A DNA stretch of 64,000 nucleotides from Mycobacterium sp. GA-2829 (GTDB taxonomy: Bacteria > Actinomycetota > Actinomycetes > Mycobacteriales > Mycobacteriaceae): assembly GCF_001499965.1 (NCBI RefSeq), contig NZ_LQIT01000020.1:26888-90887 (forward strand), written 5' to 3'. The notes beneath the pieces were generated by a model. It made no database searches. It saw only the letters and a program-made list of their open reading frames with translations, and was not told where the DNA came from. Below, one piece after another: positions 1 through 13,595 of the stretch. How positions within the stretch are numbered: position 1 is the first letter of the stretch; each line of letters opens with the position of its first letter. A program made the translations under genes and the position numbers.

Positions 1-566
1 TCGAACGACGGACCGTCGGCGCCGTGGTCGAGCATCCGGGACTCCAGATCGCGGCGCACCTCCTTCTCGGTGCGTCCCGGCCGCAGCCCGCCTGCGTCGA
101 TGAGATCCCGCAGCGCGGCGTCGGCGGCCTCGCACGCCAACCGCAGCAGCGTGACCTCGCCGGCGTCCTTGACCTCCCGCAGCGCCTCGACGGTGCCCGC
201 GGCGCGGACGAGTTCGGCCTCGCCCGCCGCGTCGAGCAGCCTGCGGTGCGCGTCGACGGTGACGACGTGGCTCTCGAAGCCGACGCGGCGCAACCCGTCG
301 GCGGCGGCCCGGCCGGCCAGGTACGGCCCGCACGCCCGCTCGATGACCACCTCCGCGTCCGGGGACTGCTTGGCGGCCTGGGTGCGGTACCGGCCGTCGG
401 TCGTCAGCACCGGGGTGGCATCGGACACGCGGACGAGCAACGCGGCGTTCGACCCGGTGAATCCGGACAGGTACCGGACGTTGTCCAGGTCTGTGACCAG
501 CATCGCATCGAGGTCCGCGGCGGCCAGCCGGTCGCGCAGCCGGTCTCTACGCTGGGAAAGAGTCAC
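1..566 (-). CDS. pepQ: Xaa-Pro dipeptidase (PepQ-like), N-terminal part
   Basis: This is the first ~188 residues of an M24-family Xaa-Pro dipeptidase, which cleaves dipeptides with C-terminal proline in the cytoplasm; the metal-binding catalytic half lies beyond the left edge. The visible part is the creatinase/prolidase N-terminal domain, with the characteristic DNVRYLSGFTGSNA segment near residues 29-42 and TTDGRY near residue 57. I chose the GTG at 566, reading VTLSQRRDRL; no ATG lies upstream in frame before the divergent gene at 600. In M. tuberculosis pepQ (Rv2535c) occupies the same place next to the Rv2536 gene and the aro genes, which supports the name. The family is clear from the N-terminus; substrate preference cannot be judged from this half. 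Confidence 0.85.
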   Translation of the reverse strand, partial: MTLSQRRDRLRDRLAAADLDAMLVTDLDNVRYLSGFTGSNAALLVRVSDATPVLTTDGRYRTQAAKQSPDAEVVIERACGPYLAGRAAADGLRRVGFESHVVTVDAHRRLLDAAGEAELVRAAGTVEALREVKDAGEVTLLRLACEAADAALRDLIDAGGLRPGRTEKEVRRDLESRMLDHGADGPSF

Positions 567-599
567 AGCCGCTGACGGTACTCGCTACGCTGTTGCGCC

Positions 600-1138
600 A
601 TGAGCAAGTGGTTACTGCGCGGACTGGTGTTCGCGGCCCTGATGGTGATCGTCCGGTTGCTGCAGGGAGCGATGATCAACGCGTGGGAGACCAAGGCGGC
701 GACGATCAGCCTGGTGCTGGTGGCGTTGTACGCGATCGTGGCGTTCCTGTGGGGCCTGTCAGACGGCCGTGGCGACGCCCGCCGCAACCCCGACCCGGAC
801 CGGCGTTCGGATCTGGCGATGACCTGGCTGCTGGCCGGTCTGTTCGCCGGGATCGTCAGCGGCTTCGTCGCGTGGCTGATCGGGGTGTTCTACAAGAACC
901 TCTACGTCGAGGGCCTGCTGAACGAGGTCACCACGTTCGCGGCGTTCACCGCGCTGCTGACGTTCGTGCTGGCGATCATCGGCGTGGCGCTGGGCCGCTG
1001 GCTCGTCGACCGCAAGACGCCCGATCAGCCGCGCCGCAAAGAGGGTGAGGACGACGACCGCGCCGACACCGACGTGTTCGCCGCGGTGCGCCCCGACGGG
1101 CGCGACGACTCGGCGACCACCGAACAGCAGCAGCGCGC

Positions 1139-1142
<4 letters not shown>
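600..1142 (+). CDS. Four-helix membrane protein, Rv2536-like
   Basis: This 180-residue integral membrane protein has no assigned function. Hydrophobic segments lie at about residues 6-24, 37-53, 73-97 and 112-135, and a charged, disordered C-terminal tail (from about 140) is rich in Asp, Arg and Gln. It is transcribed away from pepQ with a 33-nt gap, and its last 4 nt overlap the end of the convergent aroQ gene, so the two 3' ends share sequence. A TACGCT hexamer at 586-591 stands 8 nt before the ATG, the position expected for the -10 element of a leaderless transcript, as is common in mycobacteria. Position and topology match the conserved membrane protein Rv2536; I cannot assign a role. Confidence 0.8.
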
Positions 1143-3367
<2,225 letters not shown>

Positions 3368-3368
<1 letters not shown>

Positions 3369-4591
3369 CAGCCCGACGCCTGCGCCCGCTGCGCCGTGGC
3401 CGGTTCGCGCTCGGCGACGGCCCGCAGATAGGACCGCACGTTGGACTGGGTTTCGGCGAGCGAGTCGCCGCCGAACTTGCGCAGCGCCGCACGGGCCACC
3501 ACCAGCGCCACCATGGTCTCGACGACGACACCGGCGGCGGGCACCGCGCAGACATCGGAGCGCTGGTGGATGGCGACGGCCTCGTCACCGGTGGACATGT
3601 CCACGGTGGCCAGGGCGCGCGGCACGGTCGAGATGGGCTTCATCGCGGCGCGCACTCGCAGCGGCTGGCCGTTGGTCATACCGCCCTCGAGTCCGCCTGC
3701 CCGGTTGGTCGACCGTGTCACACCGTCGGGGCCGGGGTAGATCTCGTCATGCGCGACGCTGCCGCGGCGCCGGGCGGTCTCGAATCCGTCGCCGATCTCC
3801 ACACCCTTGATGGCCTGAATACCCATCACGGCGGCGGCCAGCTGGCTGTCGAGGCGGTCGTCGCCGCTGGTGAACGAGCCGAGGCCGACCGGGAGTCCGG
3901 ACACGACGACCTCGACGACCCCGCCCAGGGTGTCGCCGTCGCGTTTGGCGGCCTCGATCTCGGCGATCATCGACTTCTCGGCGGCCTCGTCGAAGGCGCG
4001 CACCGGGCTGTCGTCGATCGCGGCGAGGTCGGCCGGCGACGGCGGCGGACCGTCGTACGGGGTGGACGCGCCGATGGAGATGACGTGCGAGACGACCTCC
4101 ACGCCGAGCGCCTGGCGCAGGAAGCTGCGCGCGACGGTGCCCACCGCGACGCGGGCGGCGGTCTCGCGGGCGCTGGCCCGTTCGAGCACCGGGCGCGCGT
4201 CGTCGAACCCGTACTTGAGCATGCCCGCGTAGTCGGCGTGGCCGGGCCGCGGCCGGGTCAACGGTGCGTTGCGGGCGATCTCGGCGAGTTCGGCGGGGTC
4301 CACCGGATCGGCGGCCATCACGGTCTCCCACTTCGGCCACTCGGTGTTGCCGATCTCGATCGCGATCGGCCCGCCGAGGGTGACGCCGTGCCGGACGCCG
4401 CCCAACATGGTGATCTCGTCCTGTTCGAACTTCATGCGGGCGCCGCGGCCGTAGCCGAGCCGCCTGCGCTTCAGCTGGGCGCCGATTTCCTCGGTCGTCA
4501 GCGAAACGCCCGCGACCATGCCCTCGAGCACGGCCACGAGCGCGCGGCCATGGGATTCACCGGCAGTGGTCCAACGCAACACGCGTGCCAT
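3368..4591 (-). CDS. aroC: Chorismate synthase
   Basis: AroC performs the FMN-dependent 1,4-anti-elimination of phosphate from EPSP to give chorismate, the last shared step to aromatic amino acids, folate, menaquinone and siderophores. The 407-residue protein begins [18 protein letters not shown] and contains [29 protein letters not shown] and [13 protein letters not shown], all family signatures. It is the first gene of the overlapping aro run and is separated from the divergent oxidoreductase gene by ~80 nt, which must hold its promoter. Length and motifs are normal throughout. Confidence 0.98.
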
Positions 4592-4670
4592 CTTCCCATG
4601 ACGTGCGGTTCCCGACTAAATCCGCCGATGCGCGCGGAACATCGAGCGCGGGGCCTCGGTTGTGCGTCGC

Positions 4671-5696
4671 ATGAAAGCGATCACCTATGCCCGAACGGGC
4701 GACAGCTCCGTGCTCGAACTCCACGACCGTCCGGTGCCCGAGCCCGGCGACGGTGAGGTGCGGATCCGCGTCGTGTTCTCCGGGGTGAATCCCACCGACT
4801 GGAAGCACCGCCAGGGCGCGGGGCCGGGCGGCGCGCTCGAGTTCCCTGAGATCGTGCCGCACCACGACGGGGCCGGGGTGGTCGACGCGGTCGGCGCCGG
4901 GGTCACCGGGCTTGCGGGCGGTGACCGGGTGTGGGTGTACATGGCCCAGCATCAGCGCGCCGACGGCACCGCACAGGAGTACGTCGTGCTGCCCGCCGCC
5001 GCGGTGGTCCCGCTGCCCGAGGGCGTGGACTTGGAGGTCGGGGCGAGTCTCGGGGTGCCCGCGATCACCGCGCACCGCGCGCTCACGGTCGCCGAAGGGT
5101 GGCCGTCGCGGTTGCAGCCCGGCGCGCTGGAGGGTGCGACGGTGCTCGTCGCCGGTGGTGCGGGCGCGGTCGGACATGCCGCCATCCAGCTGGCCCGGTG
5201 GGCGGGCGCCCGGGTGATCACGACCGTGAGCACCCCGGAGAAGGAGGCGCTCGCAGCCGCGGCGGGTGCCCACCATGTCGTGAACTACAAGGCGGGTGAC
5301 ACCGCGAAGGCGATCCGGGAGATCGTCCCCGAAGGTGTCGACATCGTGGTCGAGGTGGCGCCCGCACCGAACGCCGCACTCGACGCGGCCGTGGTCAAGA
5401 ACCGGGCGACGATCTCGATCTACGCCAACGACGGCGGGTCCAGCGTCGAACTCGACATCATCCCGAACATGTGGGTCAACGCCCGCTACCAGTTCCTGGT
5501 GCTCTACACCCTCGGCGAGGACGCGATGACCAACGCCCGCGACGACGTGGCGGCCGCGGTCCGCGACGGCGCGCTCGGCGTCGGGGAGAGCAACGGGCTG
5601 CCGCTGCACTACTTCCCCCTCGCCGAGACGGCGGCCGCCCACGACGCGGTCGAGCGCGGGGTGACCGGCAAGGTGCTGGTGCGGGTCAGCGACTGA
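4671..5696 (+). CDS. NADPH:quinone reductase-like MDR oxidoreductase
   Basis: This 341-residue zinc-independent medium-chain dehydrogenase/reductase probably reduces quinones or activated alkenes with NADPH. The N-terminal GroES-like half contains GVNPTDWKHRQG and GDRVWVYMA. The Rossmann half carries VLVAGGAGAVGHAAIQLARWAG, the quinone-reductase form of the dinucleotide-binding motif. No structural-zinc cysteine cluster is visible. I chose ATG 4671 (MKAITYARTG) because the family starts in this way; a GTG nine bases upstream (4662) is the alternative. It is divergent from aroC and convergent with the A24 peptidase, with an 18-bp inverted repeat after its stop. The M. tuberculosis region between aroF (aroC) and Rv2551c carries different genes, so this is a local replacement. 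The physiological substrate is not evident. Confidence 0.85.
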   Translation: MKAITYARTGDSSVLELHDRPVPEPGDGEVRIRVVFSGVNPTDWKHRQGAGPGGALEFPEIVPHHDGAGVVDAVGAGVTGLAGGDRVWVYMAQHQRADGTAQEYVVLPAAAVVPLPEGVDLEVGASLGVPAITAHRALTVAEGWPSRLQPGALEGATVLVAGGAGAVGHAAIQLARWAGARVITTVSTPEKEALAAAAGAHHVVNYKAGDTAKAIREIVPEGVDIVVEVAPAPNAALDAAVVKNRATISIYANDGGSSVELDIIPNMWVNARYQFLVLYTLGEDAMTNARDDVAAAVRDGALGVGESNGLPLHYFPLAETAAAHDAVERGVTGKVLVRVSD

Positions 5697-5706
5697 CCCT
5701 TCACGC

Positions 5707-5766
5707 CGACCGCACGGTTGTTGACGGGGTCTCTCGGGCGATGCGTACAACAACCGTGCGGTCGGT
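5707..5766. terminator. 18-bp perfect inverted repeat between convergent genes
   Basis: Two perfect 18-nt complementary arms, 5707-5724 and 5749-5766, enclose a 24-nt spacer. They lie between the stop of the quinone reductase gene (5696) and the stop of the A24 peptidase gene (5770). A hairpin here could act on both convergent transcripts. There is no T-tract on either side, so it would be the tract-less hairpin type common in mycobacteria, or a copy of a dispersed palindromic element. Confidence 0.6.
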
Positions 5767-5769
5767 GTG

Positions 5770-6186
5770 TCAGAACAGCGTCAACGCGACCGCGGCGGCG
5801 CTGGCCACACACATCGAGGGCCCGTGCGGCACCGTGCGCACCCGGCGCGACAGCGCGGCCAGTGCGATCACGGCGGTGAGCAGCGGCGCGGCGAGGGCGG
5901 CCAGCAGCCAGACGTCGGGTCCGAAGGCGCCGGTCAACCCGCCGACTCCGAGCGCGAGCTTCGCATCACCGGCACCCATCGCGGCGGGGGCCAGCAGATG
6001 CGTGACGGCGTAGACCGTGAACAGCGCCGCGGCGCCGAGTACGGCGGGTGTCCCGCGCCCCGTCAGTGCGGCGCCGACGAGTATCGCCGCGGCGCCGGGC
6101 AGGGTCAGCCAGTTCGGGAGGCGCCGCCATCGGAGGTCGTACACGCTCAGCGCGCTGAGCCACGCCGCGACGCACCCGACCACCAC
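5770..6186 (-). CDS. A24-type prepilin peptidase, small form
   Basis: This membrane aspartic protease of the type IV prepilin peptidase family (A24) has 138 residues and only the catalytic membrane domain, without the N-terminal methylase domain of PilD. Both catalytic aspartates are visible: YDLRWRRLPNWLT near residues 17-29, and the GAGDAKLALG form of the GxGD motif near residues 71-80. Hydrophobic segments surround both. It lies 9 nt downstream of aroE, as does Rv2551c in M. tuberculosis. No pilin or Flp/Tad genes are in the window, so its substrate must be encoded elsewhere. The family is clear from both motifs. Confidence 0.88.
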   Translation of the reverse strand: MVVGCVAAWLSALSVYDLRWRRLPNWLTLPGAAAILVGAALTGRGTPAVLGAAALFTVYAVTHLLAPAAMGAGDAKLALGVGGLTGAFGPDVWLLAALAAPLLTAVIALAALSRRVRTVPHGPSMCVASAAAVALTLF

Positions 6187-6195
6187 TCGTCGAGG

Positions 6196-7002
6196 CTAAG
6201 CGGAATCCAGCGCCGCTCTCATCGCCTCTTTCGGGGCGGGCCTGCCGGTGAACTGTTCCACCTGCGCGTAGGCCTGGTTGAGCAGCATCTGCAGCCCGCT
6301 GACCACCCGTCCGCCCGCGGCCTGCACCGCCGCCGCCAGCGGGGTGGGCCACGGATCGTAGATGGCGTCGAGCAGGACCGGGGTGCGCGCGAGGGTCTCG
6401 GCGTACTGCGCGGCCACGTCCGCCGGAATGGTGCTCACGACGGCGCCGGCCGCGGCGGCCCGGTCGGCCAGGTCGGCGTCGTCGAGACCGCACCAGCGTG
6501 CGGGGGCACCGAGCCGCTGCGCGAGTTCCACCAGGGGCGCCGCCTTGTCGGGGTTGCGGGCGGCGACGGTGATCTCGGTCGCGCCGAGTTCGGCCAGCGC
6601 GACGACGGCGGCGGGGGCGGTGCCGCCGGAGCCGACCACGATCGCGGCCCCGTCGATCGCGCCGAGCGCACCGGTGACGCCGTCGACGTCGGTGTTGTCG
6701 GCCCGCCAGCCGTCCGGGGTGCGGACCAGCGTGTTGGCCGAGCCGACGGATTCCGCGCGCTCGGTGCGGTGGTCGGCGAAGCGCAGCGCCGCGAACTTGC
6801 CGGGCATCGTCACCGACACCCCGATCCACTCCGGGCCGAACCCGCCGACCAGGCCGGGCAGTTGTTCGGCGGTGCACTCGATGCGCTCGTAGGTCCAGTC
6901 GTGCAGGCCCAGTGCTCGGTAGGCCGCCAGATGCAGTTGCGGTGAGCGGGAGTGCGCGATCGGGGAGCCCAACACTGCGGCCTTGCGCGGGCTACCGGAC
7001 AC
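6196..7002 (-). CDS. aroE: Shikimate dehydrogenase
   Basis: AroE reduces 3-dehydroshikimate to shikimate with NADPH. The 268-residue protein shows the substrate site SPIAHSRSPQLH near residues 12-23, the catalytic lysine in VTMPGKFAALRF, NTDVDGVTGAL and the nucleotide-binding VVGSGGTAPAAV. The true start is the GTG at 7002 (VSGSPRKAAVLGS), 2 nt after the mltG stop; upstream in-frame codons belong to the mltG region in another frame. It completes the shikimate set of this window and sits in the conserved alaS-ruvX-mltG-aroE order. Confidence 0.96.
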   Translation of the reverse strand: MSGSPRKAAVLGSPIAHSRSPQLHLAAYRALGLHDWTYERIECTAEQLPGLVGGFGPEWIGVSVTMPGKFAALRFADHRTERAESVGSANTLVRTPDGWRADNTDVDGVTGALGAIDGAAIVVGSGGTAPAAVVALAELGATEITVAARNPDKAAPLVELAQRLGAPARWCGLDDADLADRAAAAGAVVSTIPADVAAQYAETLARTPVLLDAIYDPWPTPLAAAVQAAGGRVVSGLQMLLNQAYAQVEQFTGRPAPKEAMRAALDSA

Positions 7003-7004
7003 GG

Positions 7005-8252
7005 TCAGCGGGCACTGTCGAGGACACCGTTGCGCAGTGCCAGCTCGATGTTCGCCAGGTGCTCGTTGTAGTCGCGGGTGAACAGCGTGGTGCCCTGCAG
7101 GTCGATGGTCACGAAGTACAACCAGTCCCCATCGGCGGGCTGTTCGGCCGCGACCAGCGCGGGCTTGCTCGGTGAGCAGATCGGCGTGGCGGGTAGCCCG
7201 GGCCGCACGTAGGTGTTCCACGGCGTCATCTGACCGCGGTCGCCGTCGGTGGTGGCGACCTCGATGCGGTCCAGCGGGTAGTTCACCGTCGAGTCGAACT
7301 CCAGCGTGCGGTTCTCGGCGAGCCGGTTGTAGATGACGCGGGCGACCTTCGCGAAGTCCTCCGGTTTGGACTCCCTCTGCACCAGCGACGCGACCGTCAG
7401 CACCTCGTACGGCGAGAGGTTCATCGCGTTGGCGGTCTCCAAGAGACCGCTCTGCGCGTACTGGTTACCGCTCGACCGGATCAGGTTCGCGAGGATTTCC
7501 TGCGGTTCCGCCGACGGGTCGATGTTCCAGGTACCCGGCGCGATCAGGCCCTCGAGGCGGCGGTGGTCGTCGCCCATCGCGCGCACCGGCGGCATCGCCC
7601 ACTCGGGCACGGCCAGCACCGAGAGGTTGGCGTTCCCGGCGACCTGTTTGAGTTCCTCGGCCGAGACGCACTGCTGTTGGCCGTCGAGGTCGACACACGT
7701 CGCCTTCGAGATCAGCGTGAAGATGCCCTCGGTGACGTCGTTGGTCTTGACGTCGGACACGTCGTCGAGTTGACGGCCCTCCGGGATCACCAGCTTGCCG
7801 ACCCGGCTCTGCGGATCGATGAGCCGGTCGACGGCGTTGGCGGCGGGGATCTCGGTGCGCACCTTGTAGAAGCCGGGCTGGATCGCCGAGATGCCGGAGT
7901 TGCCCTCCGCGGCGTCGACGAACGCCTTGACCGTCGCGACGACGTTGTTGTCGTGCAGGGTCTGGCCGATCGCGGTCGTCGAGTCGCCGTCGTGCACCTG
8001 GATCACCACGTCGGTGACGCCGTCACCGGTGAAGTCGGTGTCGTTGCCGCCGAACATGCTGTGCCACAGCCTCGAGCCGAGGAACACCGCGCCGACCACG
8101 ACCGCGATCAGCAGCCCCAGCGAGACGAAGCCGGCGATCCGGCGCTTCCTGCGGCCGCGTTCGGCCCGCATCCGGTCCGAACGGCTCATCGCCCGCCGCG
8201 GCGGGCCCACCGCCACCGGTTCCGCACGGTCGTGACGCCAGTCCTCAGCCAT
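7005..8252 (-). CDS. mltG: Endolytic murein transglycosylase (YceG family)
   Basis: MltG cleaves nascent peptidoglycan glycan strands at the outer face of the membrane and is thought to end their polymerisation. The 415-residue protein has a long basic cytoplasmic N-terminus ([16 protein letters not shown]), one membrane anchor at about residues 38-58, and an extracytoplasmic YceG domain. The catalytic glutamate sits in [20 protein letters not shown], and the C-terminal [16 protein letters not shown] segment is also typical. I chose ATG 8252 ([10 protein letters not shown]), which overlaps the ruvX stop by 8 nt; an upstream in-frame codon at 8285 would lie deeper inside ruvX. The Rv2553c orthologue holds the same place. 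Confidence 0.94.
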   Translation of the reverse strand: MAEDWRHDRAEPVAVGPPRRAMSRSDRMRAERGRRKRRIAGFVSLGLLIAVVVGAVFLGSRLWHSMFGGNDTDFTGDGVTDVVIQVHDGDSTTAIGQTLHDNNVVATVKAFVDAAEGNSGISAIQPGFYKVRTEIPAANAVDRLIDPQSRVGKLVIPEGRQLDDVSDVKTNDVTEGIFTLISKATCVDLDGQQQCVSAEELKQVAGNANLSVLAVPEWAMPPVRAMGDDHRRLEGLIAPGTWNIDPSAEPQEILANLIRSSGNQYAQSGLLETANAMNLSPYEVLTVASLVQRESKPEDFAKVARVIYNRLAENRTLEFDSTVNYPLDRIEVATTDGDRGQMTPWNTYVRPGLPATPICSPSKPALVAAEQPADGDWLYFVTIDLQGTTLFTRDYNEHLANIELALRNGVLDSAR

Positions 8253-8751
8253 GCTCGCCCTCTCCTGGCGCGGCCAGTGCCGCACGTCGCTGGTCCAGCC
8301 AGCTCTGCAAGATCCCCACCGCCGCGACCTGGTCGATCATCGCCCGCTGCCCCTTGGCGCGGACGCCCGCCTCGCGCAGCGAACGCTGCGCGGACACGGT
8401 GGTGAGTCGTTCGTCGGCCATCCGCACCGGTACCGGCGCGATCCGCCGGGCGAGTGCCTCGGCGACGTCGATCGCATCGTGTGCGGCGGGTCCGGTGCGG
8501 TCAGCCAGGGTGCGCGGCAACCCGACGACGACCTCGACGGCCTCCAGTTCGGCCACCAGTTGCGCGAGCCGCCGGACGTGTCTGCCGGAGCGTTCCCGTC
8601 GCACGGTCTCGACCGGTGTGGCCAGCACCCCGTCGGGGTCGCTGGAGGCGACGCCGATCCGCACGCTGCCGACGTCCACTCCGAGACGCCTGCCGCGGCC
8701 CGGGTCGCCCTCCCCGGGGCGGTCCGGGAGGCGGTGGTCGCTGTCGGTCAC
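8245..8751 (-). CDS. ruvX: RuvX/YqgF family Holliday-junction resolvase-like nuclease
   Basis: This 168-residue RNase H-fold protein is of the YqgF family, with proposed roles in Holliday-junction resolution and pre-16S rRNA 5' processing. Motifs are [16 protein letters not shown] near residues 23-38 (first catalytic Asp), [17 protein letters not shown] near 74-90 and [16 protein letters not shown] near 110-125, plus a C-terminal Asp in [16 protein letters not shown]. The N-terminus carries a short polar extension (residues 1-20). It starts at a GTG 5 nt after the alaS stop and overlaps mltG by 8 nt. The biochemical role in mycobacteria is less settled than the family assignment. Confidence 0.93.
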   Translation of the reverse strand: MTDSDHRLPDRPGEGDPGRGRRLGVDVGSVRIGVASSDPDGVLATPVETVRRERSGRHVRRLAQLVAELEAVEVVVGLPRTLADRTGPAAHDAIDVAEALARRIAPVPVRMADERLTTVSAQRSLREAGVRAKGQRAMIDQVAAVGILQSWLDQRRAALAAPGEGEHG

Positions 8752-8756
8752 GGAGG

Positions 8757-11450
<2,694 letters not shown>

Positions 11451-11548
11451 GTCTGAGGCATCCTTAATCGGCTCGGGTGATTCGACCGATCCACAGTACC
11501 CGCCGCCTGCTGACGGCTGTCAGGTCGACGACTCGCTGATGTCTCGGC

Positions 11549-11950
11549 TCATGCCCCGAGGAAGCTCAACCGCACGTTGCGGTGCGGATTGTCGCTGTTG
11601 AGGTCGACGAGCACCACGCTCTGCCATGTGCCGAGCAGCGGCTCGCCCGCCTGCACCGGCAGCGTCACCGACGGGGAGATCAGCGCGGGCAGCACATGGT
11701 CGGCGCCGTGGCCGGGAGAGCCGTGCGCGTGCCGGTAGCGGTCGTCGCGCGGCAGCAGCCGCTCGAGCGTGTCGAGCAGGTCGTCGTCGGACCCGGATCC
11801 GGTCTCGATGAGCGCCACCCCCGCCGTGGCGTGCGGGACGAAGACGTTGCACAGGCCGTCCCGGCGCGATCGACAGAACGACCGGACGGCGTCGGTGAGG
11901 TCGACGAGCCGCCGCCGCGAGGTGTCGACGTCGAGCAGATCGGTGTCCAT
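11549..11950 (-). CDS. YjbQ family (UPF0047) protein
   Basis: This 133-residue protein is of the YjbQ/UPF0047 family, members of which show thiamine-phosphate synthase activity in vitro although the physiological role is uncertain. Diagnostic segments are [15 protein letters not shown] near residues 40-54, [17 protein letters not shown] near 74-90 and [12 protein letters not shown] near 107-118; the His residues at these places form the conserved pocket. It equals the conserved neighbour Rv2556c next to alaS. It is divergent from the Rv2557-like gene, with 116 nt between their starts. Confidence 0.88.
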   Translation of the reverse strand: MDTDLLDVDTSRRRLVDLTDAVRSFCRSRRDGLCNVFVPHATAGVALIETGSGSDDDLLDTLERLLPRDDRYRHAHGSPGHGADHVLPALISPSVTLPVQAGEPLLGTWQSVVLVDLNSDNPHRNVRLSFLGA

Positions 11951-12066
11951 GTGGCCAGCCTACGAGCGGACGCGCCGGACCATTGCCTGGCCACGGCGGG
12001 CGGAGGACAGTGAGGTGTACCGGTGGCGCCACCGGGGCGCTGCCCCGACACCCGAGGGGGTGTGCA

Positions 12067-12687
12067 GTGTTCGCACGCTCAACCACCATCGACGCCCGCC
12101 CGGACGCCGTCGACGCCGGAATCGCCCATGTGCGCGACCACGTGGTGCCCGCCGTCGGCGAGATCGACGGCTGCGTGGGGCTGTCGCTGATCGCCCACCG
12201 CGAATCGGGCCGCTGCATCGTCACCTCGGCCTGGGAGTCGCAGGAAGCGATGCGGGCCTCGGCCGAGCGGGTGCGCCCGCTACGCGACGGGGCGGCCGCG
12301 ACGTTCGGCGGGATTCCCATGGTCGACGAGTGGGAGATCGCGGTGCTGCACCGCGACCACAGCTCGCACGACGGAGCCGCGGTGCGGGCGACGTGGCTGC
12401 GGGCCCGGCCCGATCAGTTCGACCGGGCGGTCGACTTCTACCGCAGCGAGGTGCTGCCCGCTCTCGAACAGCTCGAGGGGTTCTGCAGTGCCAGCCTGAT
12501 GATCGATCGGGCCACCGGGCGGGCGGTGTCGTCGACGTCATTCGCCGACATGGCCGCCATGGAGCGGACCCGCGATGCGGCCCGGTCGCTGCGCACGGCC
12601 CGGCTGCGCGATCTCGGCGCCGACCAGCTCGACGTCGGCGAGTTCGAACTGGCGATCTCGGGCCTGCGCGTGCCCGAAATGGTCTGA
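12067..12687 (+). CDS. Two-domain Dabb/ABM-like protein, Rv2557/Rv2558-like
   Basis: This 206-residue cytoplasmic protein is made of two alpha/beta-barrel-like halves. Residues ~1-95 contain [16 protein letters not shown] and [21 protein letters not shown]; residues ~105-200 repeat the pattern with [16 protein letters not shown] and [21 protein letters not shown] chose the GTG at 12067, which opens the first strand directly. M. tuberculosis has two tandem paralogues here (Rv2557, Rv2558), while this genome has one copy. The Mtb proteins are known mainly as starvation- or stress-responsive hypotheticals. I see no catalytic signature, so a function cannot be given. Confidence 0.8.
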   Translation: MFARSTTIDARPDAVDAGIAHVRDHVVPAVGEIDGCVGLSLIAHRESGRCIVTSAWESQEAMRASAERVRPLRDGAAATFGGIPMVDEWEIAVLHRDHSSHDGAAVRATWLRARPDQFDRAVDFYRSEVLPALEQLEGFCSASLMIDRATGRAVSSTSFADMAAMERTRDAARSLRTARLRDLGADQLDVGEFELAISGLRVPEMV

Positions 12688-12760
12688 GTCATTTGACGGA
12701 ATCGTTTATTACGTCTTTCTCACGGGTATCTCCGCTGCACCCACACCTCTTGGAGGAGCC

Positions 12761-13069
12761 ATGACAGTCACCGGACTTATCAGCGCAATACTCATCGGCA
12801 TCGTCGTCGGTGTGCTCGCCCGCCTGCTGCTGCCCGGCAAGCAGAACATCGGCATGATCGTGACGATTTTGGTCGGCATCGTGTCGGCACTCATCGGCAC
12901 CGCCGTCGCGCGCGCGCTCGGCCTGCCGACCGCCACCCGCGGCGTCGACTGGATCGAACTGCTGGTCCAGGTGGTCGTTGCCATGATCGGTGTGGGCCTG
13001 GTGGCCTCACTGATGGGCCGCCGCCGCGGCGGGATGATGGGGGGCCGCCGGCGCACGATGATGCGCTAG
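12761..13069 (+). CDS. GlsB/YeaQ/YmgE family small membrane protein
   Basis: This 102-residue membrane protein of the transglycosylase-associated (GlsB/YeaQ/YmgE) family has three hydrophobic segments, about residues 3-25, 30-52 and 66-86, with the family glycine pattern in ILIGIVVGVLARLLLPGKQN. The C-terminus is short and basic (GRRRGGMMGGRRRTMMR). A good ribosome site, GGAGGAG at 12752-12758, precedes the ATG. Its 3' end meets the gas-vesicle operon tail-to-tail with a strong hairpin between. Members are often stress-induced, but no biochemical role is established. Confidence 0.85.
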   Translation: MTVTGLISAILIGIVVGVLARLLLPGKQNIGMIVTILVGIVSALIGTAVARALGLPTATRGVDWIELLVQVVVAMIGVGLVASLMGRRRGGMMGGRRRTMMR

Positions 13070-13084
13070 TACTCGATCGAACAG

Positions 13085-13129
13085 ACCCCGGCGAGCCCGG
13101 CTGACATCCGTCAGCCGGGCTCTCGGGGT
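13085..13129. terminator. Strong bidirectional hairpin terminator
   Basis: A perfect 13-bp GC-rich stem (13093-13105 with 13110-13122) closes on a 4-nt loop, and the pairing extends to about 20 bp with one mismatch and one bulge (13085-13129). It lies directly after the GlsB-type gene, and the gvpK stop codon (13111-13113) is inside its right arm. It therefore serves as the convergent terminator between that gene and the gas-vesicle operon. There is no clear T-tract. Confidence 0.82.
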
Positions 13130-13413
13130 AACAGGGGTCCCAGTGGGCCGAGGTCGATGTTGAGATCCTCTGGGGTGAGCCCGAAATGCTCCCGCAACTC
13201 CTCCATCTTCTCCTCGAGCAGCATGAGCGTGGTGCCGATGCGTTCGATCTGCTCGTCGGTGAGGTCCCCGTTGTCGACCCGTCGGATCGCCTGCCGTTCC
13301 ATCAGCTGACGCAGCAGTTCGACCAGGGTGAGCACCAGGCTGACGAGCCCGCGCTCCACGCTCTCCGGATCGGAGTTGATGCGTTGGCGGGGCGCCGGTT
13401 CCGGCTGCGTCAT
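13111..13413 (-). CDS. gvpK: Gas vesicle protein GvpK
   Basis: GvpK is a small accessory gas-vesicle protein needed for vesicle formation in several organisms. The 100-residue product has the family core RINSDPESVERGLVSLVLTLVELLRQLMERQAIRR (read in parts: residues 11-25 and 26-45), then DLTDEQIERIG and MEELREHFGLTPEDLNIDLG. It is predicted to be mostly helical. It is the last gene of the operon and its start overlaps the gvpS stop by 4 nt. Its stop is inside the operon's terminator stem. Confidence 0.95.
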   Translation of the reverse strand: MTQPEPAPRQRINSDPESVERGLVSLVLTLVELLRQLMERQAIRRVDNGDLTDEQIERIGTTLMLLEEKMEELREHFGLTPEDLNIDLGPLGPLLPREPG

Positions 13414-13595
13414 TCGGAGCCCAGCAGGGTGCCGACCGAGGAGATCAACGTGCGCAGCGAGATCACGACCATGTCGACGTCGGCGATCGACAGCGTGATG
13501 TCGCCGCTGATCACCACCCCGCCCGCGAGTACCCGGTCCAGCAGGTCGACCAGGGCGACCTCCCGGGTGTCGTCGGCGGGCACCACCTCGTTCAT
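13410..13595 (-). CDS. gvpS: Gas vesicle protein GvpS (GvpA-like)
   Basis: This 61-residue protein of the GvpA/GvpJ/GvpM fold contains ALVDLLDRVLAGGVVISGD and VDMVVISLRTLISSVGTLL, the helix-strand-strand-helix pattern of gas-vesicle wall proteins. The true start is the ATG at 13595, because the open frame upstream lies inside gvpL. It overlaps both gvpL and gvpK by 4 nt. By order between gvpL and gvpK it corresponds to gvpS of the Streptomyces gvp cluster. It is a likely minor wall or nucleation component rather than the main wall protein. Confidence 0.88.
   Translation of the reverse strand: MNEVVPADDTREVALVDLLDRVLAGGVVISGDITLSIADVDMVVISLRTLISSVGTLLGSE

Noticed and set aside
11451..11548. 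T-box or other riboswitch in the alaS leader
   Set aside because: The ~100-nt region shows no T-box bulge, specifier stem or terminator hairpin, and it also abuts the yjbQ 3' end.
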